Counted from the stretch's first letter, positions 1-9,336 are shown. The stretch is 64,000 nucleotides of DNA from JAPULR01 sp963665075 (GCA_963665075.1 OY762063.1:310001-374000), one strand, 5' to 3'. Notes: generated by a model from the letters alone, not told the origin. Numbers and translations: made by a program.

Positions 1-114
1 CATCGCGATGGCGTTCCACGCCCCTGCCGCCACAACCCCCACGGCGGACGCCCCCACCGCTATGCTGTCAATCGTCAGCCAACTCAGTGCGCCCTGCGTC
101 TTCGATTCCGTCAT
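1..114 (-). CDS. 5' end of an unidentified, probably membrane or exported protein (cut by the window edge)
   Basis: Reading the minus strand from an ATG at 114 gives 38 codons that stay open to the window edge. An AGGGAGG ribosome site lies about 11 bases upstream. The peptide starts MTESKTQGALSWLTIDSIAV and continues into a small-residue hydrophobic stretch (GASAVGVVAAGAWNAIAM) that looks like a membrane segment or signal anchor. It lies 72 bases downstream of the nitrile hydratase alpha gene on the same strand, so it may be the fourth gene of that operon. Metal transport or enzyme maturation would fit the position but nothing in the sequence shows it. I do not recognise the family. Confidence 0.4.
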   Translation of the reverse strand, partial: MTESKTQGALSWLTIDSIAVGASAVGVVAAGAWNAIAM

Positions 115-186
115 TGCCCGAATGACCTCCCTAATCTGTTTAGCCGGAGATTACAACCCGCTTCTCTGCGATTCCAAAAATCGCCC

Positions 187-825
187 TCACGCCGCCACCG
201 GCTCCGGCGCCAACGGCCTCGACACCCCCACCATCGAGTCCCGCGTCACCAGCCGCGCCAACTCCTCCTCGCTCCAACCCTCCGTCCCCGCCGGACGTTG
301 CGGCAACACCAGATACCGCACGTCCGCCGTGCTGTCCAACACCCGAACCTCCACCCCGCCTTCCAACTCCAACCCGAACTCCCGCATCACCCCCCGCGGG
401 TCGCGCACCGCCCGCGCCCGGTACGTCAAGCTCTTATACCAGTCCGGCGGACGCCCCAGCAGCCACGTCGGGTAGCACGAACACAGCGTGCACACCACCA
501 GATGATGCACCCCTTCGTCGTTCTCCGCCACCACCACGTCCGGCAGATTCGCCGACTCCAAATACCCCAACTCCGCCACCGCCGCCTTCGCGTCCGAGAG
601 CAGCCGGTTCTTGAACTCCGGGTCCACCCACGCCCGCGCGACGATTCGCGCCCCGTCCGCTGGCGACCGCGCCTCGCTTTCGTTAACCAGACGCTCAACC
701 TCATCCCCGCTGACCACCCCCTTCTCCACCAGCACCGCCTCCATCGCCCGCACCCGTTGGGCGTAATACCCCAACTCCTCGTCATGCGCCATCCCAGCAT
801 GTTCATGTCCGTGCGAATCGCTCAT
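187..825 (-). CDS. nthA: Nitrile hydratase alpha subunit (or thiocyanate hydrolase gamma subunit), cobalt type
   Basis: Metal-binding subunit of the nitrile hydratase family, which hydrates nitriles to amides (or hydrolyses thiocyanate) in the cytoplasm. The 212-residue protein has the metal loop VCTLCSCYP at about residues 111-119; the Thr after the first Cys is the cobalt-type signature (iron enzymes have Ser), and two of the Cys are oxidised to sulfinic/sulfenic acid in the family. WLLGRPPDWYKS follows, as is usual. A His-rich N-terminus (SHGHEHAG) precedes the helical part. The start has AGGAGGAGA nearby. It is the last clear gene of the split-beta operon. The length (212) is nearer to nitrile hydratase alpha than to thiocyanate hydrolase gamma (about 243), so the substrate stays open. 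Confidence 0.9.
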   Translation of the reverse strand: MSDSHGHEHAGMAHDEELGYYAQRVRAMEAVLVEKGVVSGDEVERLVNESEARSPADGARIVARAWVDPEFKNRLLSDAKAAVAELGYLESANLPDVVVAENDEGVHHLVVCTLCSCYPTWLLGRPPDWYKSLTYRARAVRDPRGVMREFGLELEGGVEVRVLDSTADVRYLVLPQRPAGTEGWSEEELARLVTRDSMVGVSRPLAPEPVAA

Positions 826-839
826 AATCTCCTCCTCTG

Positions 840-1142
840 CTACCAGGCCGGCTCCAGCCAGTGCTCGAAAATGTCCGCCTGCAGCGCGTCCGCCTCCGGC
901 CCTTCATAATCGTCCCACAAATCCCTCATTTGGAAGCTCACCAGGTAAAGCAGTTCCGTCGGCTCCCCCGTCCCGCCGTAGGCCAGCGACTCAGGATTCG
1001 GATACGCCCCGTGACATCGCTCCACCTTCCCAATCTTCCCGCGCAGATACCACGGCGTCCGATTGTGCCCCCGAACCTCCAGGTCCAGCACCAGAACCCT
1101 GCCCCCCTCGCCGTATTCCTGTATCTTCCCTCCAACGACCAT
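840..1142 (-). CDS. Nitrile hydratase beta subunit, C-terminal half as a separate gene (thiocyanate hydrolase alpha-like)
   Basis: A 100-residue protein matching only the C-terminal SH3-like barrel of nitrile hydratase beta: NRTPWYLRGKIGKVERCHG corresponds to the RxPxYxRGKxGxVExxHG block of the family, whose Arg contacts the oxidised metal-loop cysteines, and LLYLVSFQMRDLW is the usual next strand. I start it at the ATG at 1142 because that codon overlaps the stop of the upstream half by one base (TGATG), which implies translational coupling. A longer reading from 1241 would overlap the upstream gene heavily and adds unlike sequence. The alpha subunit follows 14 bases downstream. Confidence 0.85.
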   Translation of the reverse strand: MVVGGKIQEYGEGGRVLVLDLEVRGHNRTPWYLRGKIGKVERCHGAYPNPESLAYGGTGEPTELLYLVSFQMRDLWDDYEGPEADALQADIFEHWLEPAW

Positions 1143-1444
1143 CAGACCCCTCCCTCCGAAAATTCCGCCATCTTCCGATCGATCTCTTCCCGCGTAAAAA
1201 CGCCCTTCTCTGTCAGAATTGACTCCACCGACTCCGCCCATCGTTCGTAGTAGCTCATAGATTCATACTTGCCCGGTTCGATGGCCTCGATTCCCCGACG
1301 CATCTCATCCGTCCGCATCAACCCCTTGCCCCGCAACGCCCCCAGAAGCGCGCTCATCCGCACCTCCCAATCCATCACCGGATGCTCCTCCTGGTCGATG
1401 GGTTCCTCCGTGGGCCAACCGCCCCGGTCATGCACTCCCGGCAT
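1142..1444 (-). CDS. Nitrile hydratase beta subunit, N-terminal half as a separate gene (thiocyanate hydrolase beta-like)
   Basis: A 100-residue protein with the N-terminal features of nitrile hydratase beta: GVHDRGG at residues 3-9, then the helical part with SYYERWAESVESILTEKGVFT (compare the family SYYERWL...LLxExG). It ends where the linker to the barrel should begin, and the next gene supplies the barrel. AGGAGG six bases before the ATG at 1444 fixes the start. A possible -10 (TATAGT, 1475-1480 on the minus strand) lies upstream with no good -35. First gene of the operon. This N-half, C-half, metal-subunit order is the order I recall for thiocyanate hydrolase genes. Confidence 0.85.
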   Translation of the reverse strand: MPGVHDRGGWPTEEPIDQEEHPVMDWEVRMSALLGALRGKGLMRTDEMRRGIEAIEPGKYESMSYYERWAESVESILTEKGVFTREEIDRKMAEFSEGGV

Positions 1445-1677
1445 CCCTCACCTCCTGCTAAAACTACCCCCCACACTATATCACAACCCCACCACTCCCA
1501 CGTGCAAACCTCTATCATTTGTATGATGCCAGCGATGATGCCAAGATCAAGTTGACCACCATGATTCGGTGGGTTAGGATGAAGATGGGTACTAGAGGGA
1601 AAGGTGTAGGCAAGTGTGCTTTATGGGGGAGAGGACGAGTCTGGAATTGGAAAGATATCTAATTCAGAGGTAGAGTT

Positions 1678-2070
1678 TTGCAACTGCCCAGGTTTTACGC
1701 AGGTTGGTTTCTGATTGTCTTCTTCGTCCTGTTCTTGTTTTGTTTCGGTATGGTAATATGGTATGAGACCGGGCACATAACAGACGACGGTTTTCTGGAC
1801 ACGTCATTCGCCATTGCGGGGCGTATCACTCCCATTGGAGTAGGGCTGGCATTGGTGTTGTACATGGCAACGGAGGGAATACAGATGTTGGCAGAGATAT
1901 TTCGAAGACAAAGAGCAGAAAGGCTCAGGCGCGAGGCCCGGGTGCAGCTTGTCGATGAGTTGGAGAGGGATATGGAAGGGGTCACGACGCTTGAGGAAGC
2001 GAAAGAACTGATCAGGCGGGCGCGTGAATCGGCCGATGCCGAACGGAGAAAGCGTAACGGGACGCGGTAA
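1678..2070 (+). CDS. Small two-helix membrane protein with a charged coiled-coil tail, function unknown
   Basis: The reading frame starts at TTG (1678) behind AGAGG. It encodes 130 residues: a first membrane helix at about 8-30 (FLIVFFVLFLFCFGMVIW), a second at about 48-68 (PIGVGLALVLYMATEGI), then a highly charged helix (RRQRAERLRREARVQLVDELERDMEG) that should form a coiled coil in the cytoplasm. No catalytic motif is visible. The base composition is lower in GC than the flanking genes and codons are mixed. The upstream 230 bases hold no gene. I do not recognise the family; I infer only an integral membrane protein. Confidence 0.6.
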   Translation: MQLPRFYAGWFLIVFFVLFLFCFGMVIWYETGHITDDGFLDTSFAIAGRITPIGVGLALVLYMATEGIQMLAEIFRRQRAERLRREARVQLVDELERDMEGVTTLEEAKELIRRARESADAERRKRNGTR

Positions 2071-2115
2071 GCGGTGGGTTCCTTTGGTAAGTAGTTTACG
2101 CCTTCCCGTTAATCC

Positions 2116-2260
2116 CTACAGTATACCCAATTCCTTCAATCGCGCTATGAGATAAGCCTAGCTACGGTCTCCCTTGATTCGGTTGCAGTGGGAGCAGAGG
2201 TGGCGCCTTGTGATGAAAGCGCTTGCCTTTTGACATGAATCGTGATACAAATGTCCCACG
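2116..2260 (-). pseudogene. Decayed C-terminal tail of an HNH-containing DNA methyltransferase
   Basis: Translating the minus strand gives HLCSHCNRIKGDRS, a stop (TAG at 2158-2160), then AYLIARLKELGIL and a second stop at 2116-2118, all in one frame. LCSHCNRIKGDR is the CxxCN...K end of an HNH (beta-beta-alpha metal) domain, and the helix plus ARLKELGIL ending is, from memory, how many DNA methyltransferases with a C-terminal HNH module finish. Upstream only VGHLYHDSC can be aligned loosely with the DH strand, and a further stop lies at 2272-2274. So this is a fossil, truncated and interrupted, next to an intact methyltransferase-HNH gene on the other strand. Confidence 0.55.
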
Positions 2261-2363
2261 ACAATTGAGGCTTACGAACTAACTATATGCCCATCATAGA
2301 AGACCAACTTAACGGGCGCATCGCAACGATACTGAGGCATATGACGCCGCGCTGCATGATTAG

Positions 2364-4064
2364 ATGAAGAACACCGACAATCTTGACCGCACCATCTGGA
2401 TTGCGGACAACCTTCCCTTCCTGCGGAAGTTGGACACGGAGAGCGTTGACCTCGTGGTTATTGACCCGCCCTTTGGCAAGCGACAGACTTTCACGGGCAG
2501 CCTCAGGCCGCCCCTCACCGACGCGGAGCTGGAGCACGAGTACGACCTCCTCACCCGATGGGGCGTTCAGAACGAAGAGGACGCCTACGACGTGGGCATC
2601 GAATTTCCCGACCAGTTGGGGACCACGGCTCTGTTTCGTGACATCTGGGACTTCCGTTTCCAAGTTCTGGAAACTGATTGGGATCGGCTGGAGCGGGTAT
2701 GCCCTGCAGCCAGTGCGCTTATTGAAGCGACGCGTCTGACCCACTCGGACAGCATTGCCGGGTACATCACTTTCATGACGCTGAGGGTGCTGGAGATTCA
2801 CAGGATTCTCAAGCCAACAGGTTCGGTGTATCTGCACTGTGATCCTACAGCCGGTCACTATCTGAAGTTGGTAATGGACGCGGTGTTCGGAGAGGTGAAT
2901 TTCAAGAATCAGATTGTTTGGGAAAGGTCGGCCGGGCGAAGCGACGCAAAAACCTGGGCCAGGGTGCACGATACCATTATGTATTATGTGAAAGGCAAGG
3001 ATGCAGTATGGAATCGTCAATATCAGCCATTGCGTCAAGAGTATGTAAGTGCGATGTATCGCTACGAAGACACTCGCGGCCGGTACAGAACCGCACCGCT
3101 ATACGGAGGAGGCGTAAGTGGTGGAACGTATACGTTTACTTGGAAGGGCGTGGAGTCAAGTGAATGGCGCTTTCCAAAAAACAGGTTGGATCAACTGGAT
3201 GTTGCAGGATTGATTCACTGGTCAAGTAATGGATTGCCTAGTCGCAAGACGTACTTGTCGGACTCAAAGGGTGTAGCGGTGCGCGATGTGATAACAGACA
3301 TGGCCAGAGCTACCCCGAAAGAACGCACCGGCTATCCTACGCAGAAGCCACAGGCGTTGGCGAAGCGCATTATCGAGGCGTCAAGCAATCCCGGTGACTT
3401 GGTCCTTGACTGCTTCGCCGGTTGCGCCTACGTGCCCGTCGCGGCTGAACTACTAGGACGTCGTTGGATTGCCTGCGACATGTCGCCTCGCGCCTGGACT
3501 GTGGTGAGGCGTCAGTTTGAGAAGCAGCCGGACCTGTGCATCGTCACGGAGGGCATCGACATCGGAGCCGTGCAGGAAAAGTTGGACACGGCGGGCAAGG
3601 TTATCCGAGTTCGCGGCCCGAACGAGTTGCCCGTACGCACGACAACCGAGGAAGTCAAAAGACCCTTCCAACAACTCAAGTCGATGGTTTTCCGTCAGAA
3701 GCCAAAGGAGACGAGCCAGCAGATATGGGAGGCGTTCGTAAGTGAGTGGGGTACGGAGTGCTGGTACTGCGGGACTGAGAAGGCCAGGGACCGGCGGGAG
3801 TTGCAGCTTGACCACGTGGAGCCGAGCGAGCGCGACGGCACCAACGACGATTGCTGGAACCGCGCCTTGTCCTGCGCCCCCTGCAACTCTGACAAGAGGG
3901 ATACGCTCACCCCGGAAGAGACCATAGAAAAGGCTTACGAGACCGGGCGCATCTCGACGCCCGCCCGCAGGGACGAGCAGCTAGGCCGCTTCAACACATA
4001 TATGGCCTGGGCAAGAGAGCGGTGGGAGGATGTTCAGGCAGGGAGGATAGAAGACCCCGCTTGA
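2364..4064 (+). CDS. DNA methyltransferase (N4/N6, DPPF type) fused to a C-terminal HNH nuclease domain
   Basis: 566 residues. The catalytic motif DPPF is near the N-terminus (residues 34-37, VVIDPPFGKR) and the SAM-binding block VLDCFAGCAYVPVAAELLGR is near residue 350, the permuted beta-class order (motif IV before motif I). YPTQKP just before it is typical of type II/III methylases. A separate domain follows at about 466-515: CWYCG, LQLDHVEPSERDGTNDD, NRALSCAPCNSDKRD, which has the His and Asn and the two CxxC pairs of a zinc-braced HNH nuclease. Methylation and cleavage could therefore sit on one chain. No ribosome site is evident before the ATG at 2364. No separate restriction gene is adjacent. 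An orphan epigenetic methylase with a targeting HNH is the alternative. Confidence 0.85.
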   Translation: MKNTDNLDRTIWIADNLPFLRKLDTESVDLVVIDPPFGKRQTFTGSLRPPLTDAELEHEYDLLTRWGVQNEEDAYDVGIEFPDQLGTTALFRDIWDFRFQVLETDWDRLERVCPAASALIEATRLTHSDSIAGYITFMTLRVLEIHRILKPTGSVYLHCDPTAGHYLKLVMDAVFGEVNFKNQIVWERSAGRSDAKTWARVHDTIMYYVKGKDAVWNRQYQPLRQEYVSAMYRYEDTRGRYRTAPLYGGGVSGGTYTFTWKGVESSEWRFPKNRLDQLDVAGLIHWSSNGLPSRKTYLSDSKGVAVRDVITDMARATPKERTGYPTQKPQALAKRIIEASSNPGDLVLDCFAGCAYVPVAAELLGRRWIACDMSPRAWTVVRRQFEKQPDLCIVTEGIDIGAVQEKLDTAGKVIRVRGPNELPVRTTTEEVKRPFQQLKSMVFRQKPKETSQQIWEAFVSEWGTECWYCGTEKARDRRELQLDHVEPSERDGTNDDCWNRALSCAPCNSDKRDTLTPEETIEKAYETGRISTPARRDEQLGRFNTYMAWARERWEDVQAGRIEDPA

Positions 4065-4084
4065 CCAAACATCCAAGCGCCTCC

Positions 4085-5308
4085 CTAACCCCCAAACGCC
4101 TCCGCCCGCAGCGCCCCCGCCTTGTCCGTCCGCTCCCACGGCACGTTCAACTCCTCCCGCCCGAAGTGCCCATACGCCGCCAGCTCGCTATACATCGGCC
4201 TACGCAAATCCAAATCCCTGATAATCGTCGCCGGTCGCAGGTCGAAGTGCTTCTCCACCAACTCCTGAATCCGGTCGTCGTCCAACTTCGCCGTCCCGAA
4301 AGTCTCCACGCTCACCGAAATCGGACGCGCCACCCCGATGGCGTACGAAACCTGCACCTCCGCCCGGTCCGCCAGCCCCGCCGCCACGATGTTCTTCGCC
4401 ACGTACCGCGCCGCGTACGCCCCCGACCGGTCAACCTTCGTCGGGTCCTTCCCCGAAAACGCCCCGCCGCCGTGCCGCGCCAAGCCGCCATACGTGTCCA
4501 CCAGAATCTTCCGCCCCGTCAACCCCGTGTCCGCCGCCGGCCCCCCGTTTACGAACCGCCCGCTCGGATTCACGTATATCTTCGTGTCATCGTCCATCAA
4601 TTCCGCCGGCGCCACCTCGTCCACCACCAATCTCCTGACGTCCCGCGCCAACGTATCCTGCTCCGTCTCCGGCGTGTGCTGCGCGCTCACCACAATCGTG
4701 TCGATGCGCTTCGGCTCCCCGTAGGCGTACTCCACCGTCACCTGCGACTTCCCGTCCGGCCACAAATACGGAATCATCCCCTCCTTCCGCACCATCGCCA
4801 GCCGCTTGCACAGCCTATGCGACAGTGCGTGAGGAAGCGGCAGCATCTCCGGCGTCTCGTTGCAGGCGAAACCCACCATCATCCCCTGGTCTCCCGCGCC
4901 GATAAGGTCCAGATTCGCGTCGTCCTGCGCGGACGAACCATCCCCCCGCACCTCCAGCGCCGTGCTCACAGCCTCGCTGATGTCCGACGACTGCTCCTGA
5001 ATCGACACCATCACGCCGCAGCTCTTGTAGTCGATTCCCCGCTCCGCGCTGGTGTACCCCGCCCGCTCCAGCGTCCCCCGCGCCAGCGACTGCACGTCTA
5101 TCGTTGCAGACGTCGTAATCTCCCCCATCACCACCACCAGCCCGTTCGTGGTGCACGCCTCGCAGGCGATTCGACCGTTGGGATCCTGGGCCAGAATTGC
5201 GTCCACGACCGCGTCCGAAATCTGGTCGCACAGCTTGTCGGGATGCCCCTCCGTCACCGATTCCGACGTGAGGAGGTACTGCGATGAATTCATAAATGCG
5301 TTAGACAA
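4085..5308 (-). CDS. metK: S-adenosylmethionine synthetase (methionine adenosyltransferase)
   Basis: Makes SAM from methionine and ATP. Family landmarks are all present: TSESVTEGHPDK at the N-terminus, the GAGDQGMMVGFACNET block, and the GGGAFSGKDPTKVDRSGAY loop. I start at TTG 5308 because AAGGAGA sits eight bases before it; the ATG at 5293 is 22 bases from that site. This adds five residues (MSNAF) to the usual N-terminus and gives 407 residues, a normal length. It follows ahcY by 23 bases on the same strand, so the two SAM-cycle genes are probably co-transcribed. Confidence 0.95.
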   Translation of the reverse strand: MSNAFMNSSQYLLTSESVTEGHPDKLCDQISDAVVDAILAQDPNGRIACEACTTNGLVVVMGEITTSATIDVQSLARGTLERAGYTSAERGIDYKSCGVMVSIQEQSSDISEAVSTALEVRGDGSSAQDDANLDLIGAGDQGMMVGFACNETPEMLPLPHALSHRLCKRLAMVRKEGMIPYLWPDGKSQVTVEYAYGEPKRIDTIVVSAQHTPETEQDTLARDVRRLVVDEVAPAELMDDDTKIYVNPSGRFVNGGPAADTGLTGRKILVDTYGGLARHGGGAFSGKDPTKVDRSGAYAARYVAKNIVAAGLADRAEVQVSYAIGVARPISVSVETFGTAKLDDDRIQELVEKHFDLRPATIIRDLDLRRPMYSELAAYGHFGREELNVPWERTDKAGALRAEAFGG

Positions 5309-5331
5309 TTGATGATTCTCCTTGAAAAAAA

Positions 5332-6600
<1,269 letters not shown>

Positions 6601-6626
6601 TTCATTCTCCTAATCTCATCAAATTC

Positions 6627-6800
6627 CCCCGTCATTCCCGCGCAGGCGGGAATCCATCCCCCCGCTCACCCTGAGCCCGTCCTGAGCTTGTCGAAGGGCT
6701 TGTCGAAGGGTCGAGCCACCCTCCCCTCTTTCCCTTCCCCCTTGACGGGGGAAGGCTAGGATGGGGGTGTCTCCCCCCTCTTGCTCCCGCGAAAGCGGAA
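6627..6800. repeat. Repeat cluster: families A, B (long form) and C
   Basis: Between ahcY and the PfkB kinase. A family A hairpin (arms ATTCCCGC/GCGGGAAT, loop GCAG) is at 6630-6657. A long family B copy at 6663-6716 has the internal segment CTTGTCGAAGGG duplicated. A family C palindrome with its GGATGGGGGTG tail is at about 6733-6769. A degenerate A-like hairpin (GCTCCCGCGAAAGCGGAAGC) follows at about 6782. No gene is seen. Confidence 0.85.
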
Positions 6801-6824
6801 GCCCATCCCCTCTTCCTCTCCTCA

Positions 6825-7775
6825 TCAAACCCCCTCCCTCCAAGGCAAATCCCCCACCGACTCCAACCCACGAAACCTCGTCAACCCCACGTACCCCCTC
6901 AACCGCTCCAACACCTCCCCGCGCGACAACGACGCCAACCTCCCCACGCTCAACGCCTCCACCGTAAACGACCCCATCACCGTCCCCACAACCGCCGCCC
7001 GCCGTAGATTCTCCCCGCCCAAGTCCCCCGTCTCCGCCAAGTACCCCATGAACCCGCCGGCGAAGGAATCCCCCGCCCCCGTCGGGTCCGCCACGCTGTC
7101 CAACGGAAACGCCGGCGCCGCGAACACCCAGTCCCGACCAAGCATCAACACCCCATGCTCCCCCCGCTTCGCCACCACCGCCGTCGGCCCCAAATCCAGA
7201 ATTGCCCGCGCCGCCCGCACCAGGTTCAACTCCCCCCCGAACGCCCGCACCTCCCCTTCGTCCATGAACGCCACGTCCACCGACTTCAACACCTCCGTCA
7301 GCGCCTCCCGCCGCGTCTCAATCCAGATGCTTATAGTGTCCGCCGCAACCAATTTTGGCCGCGCCTCCATCTGCGCCAGCGTCGCAAGCTGCTGCACCGG
7401 GTCGATGTTCGCCAGAAACAGATAGTCCGCCCGCCTCAATTCAGGACTTACCACAGGTCGGAAATCCTCAAACACGTTCAACCGCAAGTCCAGCGTATCC
7501 CGCAGATTCACATCCTCCGTGCTGTACTGCCCCGTCCAACGGAACGTCTCCCCCGCCGCCCGCTCAAGCCCGCTTATGTCAACCCCGCGCCTCGCCAGCA
7601 GCGCCTCGTCCTCAGGACGAAAATCCTCCCCCACAACCCCAATCAACGACACCGGCGAATAGTACCCCGCCGCAATCGCGAAATAAGTAGCCGACCCGCC
7701 AAGCAGGTCCTTCCCCGTGGTCTGCGGGGTGATGATGGTGTCATACCCCACCGAGCCGACTACGACCAGCGACAT
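6825..7775 (-). CDS. PfkB-family sugar/nucleoside kinase, adenosine-kinase candidate
   Basis: 316-residue ribokinase-fold kinase. The N-terminal GSVGYDTI and GGSATYFAIAA (substrate side) and the C-terminal signature DPTGAGDSFAGGFMGYLA with the catalytic Asp (about residue 233) are intact. The family phosphorylates sugars or nucleosides with ATP. Its position beside ahcY and metK, and before methionine-salvage genes, suggests it removes adenosine made by ahcY, but the sequence alone does not prove adenosine as substrate. It starts 11 bases after the rhodanese gene, so the two are one transcript. Confidence 0.85.
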   Translation of the reverse strand: MSLVVVGSVGYDTIITPQTTGKDLLGGSATYFAIAAGYYSPVSLIGVVGEDFRPEDEALLARRGVDISGLERAAGETFRWTGQYSTEDVNLRDTLDLRLNVFEDFRPVVSPELRRADYLFLANIDPVQQLATLAQMEARPKLVAADTISIWIETRREALTEVLKSVDVAFMDEGEVRAFGGELNLVRAARAILDLGPTAVVAKRGEHGVLMLGRDWVFAAPAFPLDSVADPTGAGDSFAGGFMGYLAETGDLGGENLRRAAVVGTVMGSFTVEALSVGRLASLSRGEVLERLRGYVGLTRFRGLESVGDLPWREGV

Positions 7776-7786
7776 CGAATCGCGCC

Positions 7787-8137
7787 CTACGGATATTCCG
7801 TCGGCAGCCCGGCCTCAATCCAGGCGGGCGTGCCGTCTTCTATGTTGTACAGCGACTCCGGCTCCATCCCCATCGACGCCATGTACTCGCAAGCCAAACC
7901 GCTCCGAACTCCCGCGGCGCAGATGAACAGCAGCTTCTTCCCCTCCGGCACCTCGTCCATCCTGTCCAGCAAATCGTCGATTGGAATGTGAATCGCCCCC
8001 GCCGCGTGTCCCGTCACCCATTCGTCATCCCGACGCACGTCAACGATTGCCGCCGCGTCTCCTTCGGCGTCCAGAATCTCCTTCGCCTCCGGCGAATCCA
8101 CCCTCAAATAAGGCTCTCCCGCTTCCTGCCTAACCAT
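7787..8137 (-). CDS. Single-domain rhodanese-like protein
   Basis: 116 residues with one rhodanese domain: IVDVRRDDEWVTGHAAGAIHIPIDDL followed by the active-site loop CAAGVRSG (Cys about residue 73). Such proteins carry sulfur as a persulfide; the donor and acceptor here are unknown. AGGAGG seven bases before the ATG at 8137 makes this one of the strongest ribosome sites in the region. The PfkB gene follows by 11 bases. The link with sulfur amino acid metabolism around it is contextual only. Confidence 0.88.
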   Translation of the reverse strand: MVRQEAGEPYLRVDSPEAKEILDAEGDAAAIVDVRRDDEWVTGHAAGAIHIPIDDLLDRMDEVPEGKKLLFICAAGVRSGLACEYMASMGMEPESLYNIEDGTPAWIEAGLPTEYP

Positions 8138-8159
8138 TCCAAAACCTCCTGATTTTCCC

Positions 8160-8475
8160 TAATATCACCTCATCCTTTCCCCCATCTTCTTTCCCTTCCC
8201 TCATCTTCTTTCCCTTCCCGCAACCCCCTTCGTCATTCCCGCCTCCCCCTCCTGTCATTCCCGCCACCACTACGTCATTCCCGCCTCACTCTCCGTCATT
8301 CCGGCGAAAGCCGGAATCCAGTCCTTCCCTTCCCCCTCACCATCCTAGTCCTTCCCGCAACCCCCTTTCGTCCTTCCCGCAACCCCCTTTCGTCATTCCC
8401 GCGAAAGCGGGAATCCACGGCGGGGCGGCCGGGGGAATCCCGCTCACCCTGAGCTTGTCGAAGGGTCGAGCGTCC
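8160..8475. repeat. Repeat spacer with phased family A left arms, two full A hairpins and family B
   Basis: Between mtnP and the rhodanese gene. Family A left arms (C/TGTCATTCCCGC) start at 8231, 8253 and 8273 and end in a complete hairpin at 8294 with the compensated arms ATTCCGGC/GCCGGAAT. A second series (GTCCTTCCCGC at 8347 and 8369) ends in a complete hairpin at 8391. Family B is at 8441-8472 and abuts the mtnP stop codon. No gene. Confidence 0.8.
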
Positions 8476-9336
8476 CTAAACATACTTCCCAATCAACGCC
8501 CCCATCCGCCCCTTATACTCCTCCGAAACCAACTCCCCCGACGTCAAAATCGCGTTCTCCAACGCCGACCCGCACCCGCAATTCCGCCCCATCGGCACCC
8601 TCGGAATCAAATTCCTCAAAATGTTGACAGACGTATCTACGTTCCGCATCAGGTTCGCCACCACCATCTCCACCGTCACCACCTCCGTCGCCTCCCGCCA
8701 GCAATCGTAGTCCGTCACGCACGCCAGCGTCGAATAGCACATCTCCGCCTCCCGCGCCAGCTTCGCCTCCGGCAGCGCCGTCATCCCGATGATGTCCGCC
8801 CCCCACTGTCGATACATATGCGACTCCGCCCGCGTCGAAAACGCCGGCCCCTCCATCACCAGATACGTCCCTCCCTCGTGCATCGAAGCCCCCGCCTTCA
8901 CCCCCGAGTCGTACACCAACTGGCTCAACGCAGGACAGAACGGGTCCGAAAACGCCACGTGCACCACCAGATCCCCGTCGAAGAACGTGTTGTCCCGAAG
9001 CCGCGTCCGGTCGATTATCTGATGCGGCACCACCATATCCAGCGGCTTCATCTCCTCTTGAAGACTCCCCACCGCGCTTACCGACACAATCCTCTCAACT
9101 CCCAGCGTCTTCAACGCGAAGACATTAGCCCTCACCGGCAAATTCGTCGGCGAAATCCGATGCCCCCGCCCGTGCCTCGGCAGGAACGCCACCCTCACCC
9201 CGTCAAACGTCCCCAACACAATAGCGTCGCTCGGACTCCCAAACGGCGTCGAAACTGAAACCTCCTGCACGTCCTCCAACCCCTGCATGGAGTACAACCC
9301 GCTCCCGCCGATAACCGCCAACCTCGGCTTATCCAT
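8476..9336 (-). CDS. mtnP: S-methyl-5'-thioadenosine phosphorylase
   Basis: Phosphorolysis of methylthioadenosine to adenine and methylthioribose-1-phosphate, the first step of methionine salvage. The phosphate loop IGGSGLY is at the N-terminus, PRHGRGHRISPTNLPVRANVFALK near residue 60, and the MTA-type specificity block GMTALPEAKLAREAEMCYSTLACVTDYDCW near 185. Of two adjacent ATGs (9339, 9336) the second is six bases from GGGAGG and is preferred. The reading stays open upstream to 9396 but lacks a ribosome site there. About 286 residues, usual for the family. Lies downstream of mtnA, separated by repeats. Confidence 0.93.
   Translation of the reverse strand: MDKPRLAVIGGSGLYSMQGLEDVQEVSVSTPFGSPSDAIVLGTFDGVRVAFLPRHGRGHRISPTNLPVRANVFALKTLGVERIVSVSAVGSLQEEMKPLDMVVPHQIIDRTRLRDNTFFDGDLVVHVAFSDPFCPALSQLVYDSGVKAGASMHEGGTYLVMEGPAFSTRAESHMYRQWGADIIGMTALPEAKLAREAEMCYSTLACVTDYDCWREATEVVTVEMVVANLMRNVDTSVNILRNLIPRVPMGRNCGCGSALENAILTSGELVSEEYKGRMGALIGKYV

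Noticed and set aside
4022..5287. A 421-codon plus-strand reading over metK, and similar long readings over ahcY, ubiD, the PKS and the acyl-CoA synthetase
   Set aside because: Arg/Pro/His-rich shadow translations opposite strongly recognised genes, a result of high GC.
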